Below the pieces are notes generated by a model, which saw only the letters and a program-made list of their open reading frames with translations, had not been told where the DNA came from and did no database searches. Of a stretch of DNA of 8,308 bases, positions 5,434-8,308 are shown one piece after another (the first letter of the stretch is position 1; every line of letters begins with the position of its first letter). Source of the DNA: an uncultured Bacteroidota bacterium (lineage in GTDB: Bacteria > Bacteroidota > Bacteroidia > Bacteroidales > CAIWKO01); assembly GCA_937934705.1 (NCBI GenBank), contig CALGYY010000023.1, positions 1 through 8,308 on the forward strand. Reading direction: 5' to 3'. The translations under genes were made by a program, and so were the position numbers.

Positions 5434-6552
5434 ATGCACCTTCATCGCCTGTACCTTCTGAATTTCAAGAATTATGAAGAAGCGGATCTGATCTTTTCGG
5501 AAAAGATCAATTGCTTTGCCGGCGACAATGGGAGCGGCAAAACCAATCTGCTCGATGCCATCCATTATCTTTCGCTGACAAAGAGTTTTTTCAACCAGAT
5601 GGACCAGCAGAATATCCTTTTCGACGCTGAATTTTTCAGGTTGCAGGGTGAATACATTCTTGAGGACGGCCGGACGGAAACCATTGAATGTCTGCAGAAA
5701 AGAAATCAGCGCAAGGTCTTCCGGATCAGCAAGAAAGAATATGAGCGTATGGCCGATCACATTGGCTTATTGCCCGTGGTCATGATATCGCCGGCCGACG
5801 CTGACCTGATCTATCACGGCAGCGAAGACAGGCGTAAGTTCATGGATGCGGTGATCTCACAGTTCGATAAGCTCTACCTTGAGGATCTGATACAGTACCA
5901 CAAAGCACTGCAGCAGCGTAACCGCCTGCTGAAGCAGTTTGCGGAGAGCCGCCACTACAGCGCTGCGGAAATTGAAATTTGGGACCGCCAGATGGGAAAC
6001 CTCGGTAATCATATTTATAACAAGAGAAAGGCCTTTGTTGAACGTTTTATTCCGGTGTTTTCAGGACATTTCGAATGGATCAGCGGTGGCCGCGAGCAGG
6101 TGGATTTAACCTATGAATCCAACCTGCACAATGAAAGCATGGAGGATTTGCTCGAGCGTACCAGGCAGGATGACCGGGCAGCAGCAATCACTACAGCAGG
6201 AATTCATAAGGATGACCTGCTGTTCACGATCCGTGGCCTGCCCCTCAAGAAATTCGGCTCCCAGGGTCAACAGAAGTCTTTTCTGATTGCCATCCGACTG
6301 GCCCAATTCGATTATACCAGTGAAATCAAACAATTCAAGCCTTTGCTGTTGTTTGATGACATTTTCGACAAGCTGGATGATTTCAGGGTGGAGCAATTGC
6401 TGAGACTGGTCTCCGATGAACATTTCGGACAGGTTTTTATCACGGATACTTCTGCAGAAAGGGTTGAAGGGATCATCCGTAAGATCCATCAGAATTATTG
6501 CTTCTTCAGCATCAGCCAGGGAAAAATCACCGGCAGAAAGGGCCCCGAATGA
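5434..6552 (+). CDS. recF: DNA replication and repair protein RecF
   Basis: A 372-residue SMC-like ABC ATPase that binds DNA at gapped substrates and helps RecO/RecR load RecA at stalled forks and single-strand gaps. The N-terminus MHLHRLYLLNFKNYEEADL is the usual RecF opening. Walker A is GDNGSGKT (30-37, Lys36), followed by NLLDAIHYLSLTKSF. The ABC signature is SQGQQK (276-281), preceded by AGIHKDDLLF. Walker B is LLLFDD (304-309), and the D-loop is DKLD (312-315). All ATPase motifs are intact, and the length is normal for the family. The lid region between Walker A and the signature is helical. The ATG is 3 bp after the DUF5063 stop, and the gene's TGA overlaps the ATG of the next gene (ATGA). 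A 10-bp inverted repeat lies at 5489-5509 within codons 19-26. Confidence 0.97.
   Translation: MHLHRLYLLNFKNYEEADLIFSEKINCFAGDNGSGKTNLLDAIHYLSLTKSFFNQMDQQNILFDAEFFRLQGEYILEDGRTETIECLQKRNQRKVFRISKKEYERMADHIGLLPVVMISPADADLIYHGSEDRRKFMDAVISQFDKLYLEDLIQYHKALQQRNRLLKQFAESRHYSAAEIEIWDRQMGNLGNHIYNKRKAFVERFIPVFSGHFEWISGGREQVDLTYESNLHNESMEDLLERTRQDDRAAAITTAGIHKDDLLFTIRGLPLKKFGSQGQQKSFLIAIRLAQFDYTSEIKQFKPLLLFDDIFDKLDDFRVEQLLRLVSDEHFGQVFITDTSAERVEGIIRKIHQNYCFFSISQGKITGRKGPE
5489..5509. repeat. Near-perfect 21-bp palindrome near the 5' end of recF
   Basis: Arms TGATCTTTTC (5489-5498) and GAAAAGATCA (5500-5509) are exact reverse complements around a single G at 5499. In RNA this is a stem of about 9 bp with a 3-nt CGG loop, starting 56 nt into recF. 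It encodes L-I-F-S-E-K-I-N just before Walker A. No U-tract follows, so it is not a terminator. It could shape recF translation or mRNA cleavage, or be chance. Confidence 0.4.
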
Positions 6553-6839
6553 GTCATCGCGGAGAAAAGACCCTGAAGGAGGTTATTGAAGAACTGATCG
6601 CTGCCTACGGGATCAGTAACCGTTTGGATGAAATTGACCTGCGGGCCTGGTGGTTGAAAACCATGGGCAGTGAAATCAATGCGCTGACTTCAAAAATTAT
6701 TCTTCGTGAACGGAAGTTATACCTGACCATTGAGTCGGCAGCGCTGAAGTCGGAACTGATGATGGCTCGCGGCCGCCTTAAAACCAGTATTAACAGGCAG
6801 GCTGGAAAGCGCATGGTGGATGAGATTATTATTATGTAA
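6549..6839 (+). CDS. DUF721 (DciA-like) protein
   Basis: A 96-residue protein of the DUF721 family. Family members include DciA, which interacts with the replicative helicase DnaB and supports its loading in bacteria lacking DnaC. Features are an N-terminal helix KTLKEVIEELIAAYGI (7-22), AWWLKTMGSEI (33-43) matching the family W....G element, a beta segment ILRERKLYLTIESAALKSEL (51-70), and a C-terminal EIIIM. This compact form, essentially the core domain alone, is usual in Bacteroidota. I chose ATG at 6549, which overlaps the recF stop as ATGA, because the preceding in-frame codons only shadow recF. Adjacency to recF is also common elsewhere among bacteria. The helicase-loader role is family inference; I leave the symbol empty. 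Confidence 0.9.
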   Translation: MSHRGEKTLKEVIEELIAAYGISNRLDEIDLRAWWLKTMGSEINALTSKIILRERKLYLTIESAALKSELMMARGRLKTSINRQAGKRMVDEIIIM

Positions 6840-6846
6840 AACAATT

Positions 6847-6854
6847 TAACTTTG
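6847..6854 (+). promoter_or_regulatory. -7 box for the VWA-like gene
   Basis: TAACTTTG is an exact TAnnTTTG match, beginning 8 bp after the DUF721 stop codon and ending 28 bp before the TTG start at 6883. This is the same spacing seen at the other promoters in the window. A weak -33 candidate TTA (6826-6828) lies 18 bp upstream. The box overlaps the left arm of the inverted repeat at 6848-6876. Confidence 0.55.
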
Positions 6855-6879
6855 CAGGCGTTATTCTGCCAAAGTTTTT
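6848..6879 (+). terminator. Imperfect hairpin with short T-tract after the recF operon; possible weak terminator or operator
   Basis: AACTTTGCAG (6848-6857) pairs with CTGCCAAAGTT (6866-6876): 7 bp plus 3 bp with one bulged C (6869) and an 8-nt loop. The right arm runs into TTTTT (6875-6879). This has the shape of an intrinsic terminator for the DUF5063-recF-DUF721 operon but is AT-rich and weak. It equally covers the -7 box and leader of the next gene, so it may instead be a regulatory dyad. Confidence 0.4.
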
Positions 6880-6882
6880 ACC

Positions 6883-8308
6883 TTGAACATAGTTACCGAA
6901 TTACCCCTCTGGTTTTTACCGCTGTGTCTGCTGGCAGGTGCTGTCTATGGACTGTTGTTGTATTTCAGGGAAAGGACTTCGGAGCTCTCTCTTCTGATCC
7001 GGCGTATTGCATGGATCCTTCGTTTTTTATCTGTTTCACTGATCGCTTTCCTCTTGCTGTCACCTCTCGTACTGACCACTTCCCGTGAACTCGGGAAGCC
7101 CATCATTATTATCGCCCAGGATAACAGCCGAAGCATTGTTCAGAATGCTGACAGTGCTTACTACAGGGGAGAGTTCATTGGGCAGTTGCGCGCCCTGGGA
7201 GAGGATCTTGCCGGGGATTATGAAGTGGTAAGTTATCACTTCAGCGACAAAGTTGAGGAAGGCCTTAATTCCGGTTTCAATGGTATGGAAACCGACATGT
7301 CGTCATTGTTCGAAGACCTTGCTGTACGTTACGCCAACAGGAACGTGGGTGCGCTCATCCTGGCGGGCGACGGAATTTATAATCGCGGCAGCAACCCGTT
7401 GTATCCCGCTGAAACAGCCCCGTATCCGGTATATTCAATTGCTCTGGGCGATACCTCCGTCAGAAAGGACCTCATCCTGAATCAGGTCAATTACAATAAA
7501 GTCTGTTACCTGGGAAATACCTTTCCTGTTGAGGTTAACATCCTTGCCGATAAATGCAAAGGCAGCTCAAGTGTGCTGAGCGTGAGCAGGGGAGGACAGG
7601 TTCTGTTCAGCAAAAGTATCAGTATTGGCGATGAGGATTATGTAGAAACCATCAGCCTTACCCTGGAAGCGCATCAGGCCGGGATGCAGCACTATCGTGT
7701 TTCGCTCTCGTCCGTTCCCGGTGAAATTACAACTGTTAATAATATACAGGATATTTATGTTGAAGTTCTTGATGGAAGGCAAAAGATCCTGATTCTTGCT
7801 GCGGCCCCGCATCCTGATGTTGCAGCCCTGCGGCAGAGTCTTGAGGCCAACAGCAATTACGAGGTGGAGGCCTTCATCGCCTCGGAGTTCAACAAACCGC
7901 TGGATGCCTATAATCTGATCGTTTTCCATCAGCTCCCTTTCAAAGGTCAGCCGATGCCTGCAGGGATCACCACTGTGGATGATCTCAGGGTTCCGGCTTT
8001 GTTCATTCTGGGCAGCGGGAGTGACATCAGCCGTTTTAACGGAATGAAAACAGGAGTTCAGATCATGCAGTCACAGGGCCGTATGGAGGAAGTTCAGGCA
8101 ATCAGCAACCCCGGTTTTTCGCTATTCAGCGTCAGTGATGCCTTGCGGAACGTAATCCCTGAAGCCCCGCCGCTTCTTGTTCCTTACGGCGAGTACAAAT
8201 CCACAACAGGTGTCGTTTCGCTTTTCCACCAAAAGGTGGGGAAAGTCGGAACCCAGAGACCCCTGCTCGCTTTTAATACGGCATCAGAACAGAAAACAGG
8301 TTTGATCT
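6883..8308 (+). CDS. Membrane-anchored von Willebrand factor A-like protein (3' end outside window)
   Basis: An open frame of 475 complete codons running off the right edge. Residues 7-28 (LPLWFLPLCLLAGAVYGLLLY) and 45-66 form two transmembrane segments. A VWA-like domain follows: its MIDAS motif DxSxS is D80-N-S-R-S84 after the strand PIIIIAQ, T137-D138 is the likely central Thr element, and LILAGDGIYNRGSNP (158-172) carries the second Asp-Gly. From about residue 190 the sequence turns into beta-rich Ig-like stretches (NTFPVEVNILAD, YRVSLSSVPGE), then KILILAAAPHPD (near 301-312), a Rossmann-like segment seen in this family. The first in-frame ATG is at codon 135, far inside the domain, so TTG at 6883 is the best start: it sits right before the first membrane helix and 28 bp after a -7 box. 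Similar Bacteroidota proteins are about 700 residues; their function is unknown, with metal-dependent protein binding in the periplasm as inference. Confidence 0.85.
   Translation, partial: MNIVTELPLWFLPLCLLAGAVYGLLLYFRERTSELSLLIRRIAWILRFLSVSLIAFLLLSPLVLTTSRELGKPIIIIAQDNSRSIVQNADSAYYRGEFIGQLRALGEDLAGDYEVVSYHFSDKVEEGLNSGFNGMETDMSSLFEDLAVRYANRNVGALILAGDGIYNRGSNPLYPAETAPYPVYSIALGDTSVRKDLILNQVNYNKVCYLGNTFPVEVNILADKCKGSSSVLSVSRGGQVLFSKSISIGDEDYVETISLTLEAHQAGMQHYRVSLSSVPGEITTVNNIQDIYVEVLDGRQKILILAAAPHPDVAALRQSLEANSNYEVEAFIASEFNKPLDAYNLIVFHQLPFKGQPMPAGITTVDDLRVPALFILGSGSDISRFNGMKTGVQIMQSQGRMEEVQAISNPGFSLFSVSDALRNVIPEAPPLLVPYGEYKSTTGVVSLFHQKVGKVGTQRPLLAFNTASEQKTGLI

Noticed and set aside
5071..5760. 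229-residue open frame on - across the DUF5063 and recF genes
   Set aside because: It spans two well-supported + strand genes in antisense, and its sequence matches no family.
6498..6548. Upstream extension of the DUF721 gene inside recF
   Set aside because: The added residues are out-of-frame recF sequence, and the ATGA overlap at 6549 gives a family-like N-terminus.
7272..7294. Inverted repeat CGGTTTC / GAAACCG inside the VWA-like gene
   Set aside because: Seven-bp arms with a 9-nt loop are expected by chance in a window this size, and it lies mid-gene without a T-tract.

Overview
The window reads as chromosomal DNA of a member of the Bacteroidota, probably Bacteroidales or a related environmental lineage. 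The gene content fits: a PUR/DUF3276 protein, a DUF5063 protein next to recF, a very short DUF721 (DciA-like) protein, a short RsmI-like methylase, and a lipoprotein with a positively charged/acidic stretch after its lipidated Cys. The regulatory DNA fits too. Four exact matches to the Bacteroidota -7 box TAnnTTTG sit just upstream of genes, and a fifth lies in the divergent partner position. No start codon shows a convincing Shine-Dalgarno sequence.

Layout: (1) 2-802, the 3' end of lon on +, cut by the window edge. (2) 893-1429, a conserved protein of unknown function on +, converging on (3) a PUR-domain nucleic-acid-binding protein on - (1463-1822). These two share a bidirectional hairpin terminator. 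(4) An AT-rich 248-bp divergent region leads to an RsmI-like tetrapyrrole-methylase-fold gene on + (2071-2784), probably transcribed leaderless. Its stop codon overlaps the stop of the convergent gene (5), a GNAT acetyltransferase on - (2781-3275). (6) Upstream of that on - is a beta-helix lipoprotein (3286-4749), probably in one operon with the GNAT gene. (7) A 138-bp divergent promoter region precedes a tight operon on +: DUF5063 protein (4888-5430), recF (5434-6552) and a DUF721/DciA-like protein (6549-6839). (8) From 6883 to the right edge runs an open frame with a TTG start. It encodes a membrane-anchored von Willebrand A-like protein, incomplete at its 3' end, with its own -7 box.

The DUF5063-recF-DUF721 cluster is the clearest functional unit: RecF loads recombination functions at gaps, and DciA-type proteins act with the replicative helicase. 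The DUF5063 protein is plausibly linked to replication or repair by position only. The other genes are housekeeping or accessory singletons. I found no mobile element, CRISPR array, tRNA or rRNA, and no clear sign of an undescribed defence or biosynthetic system. The points most worth a second look are small-scale: the overlapping convergent stops, the leaderless promoter, two near-perfect palindromes inside coding sequence, the inverted repeat across the last promoter, and the three poorly characterised proteins.
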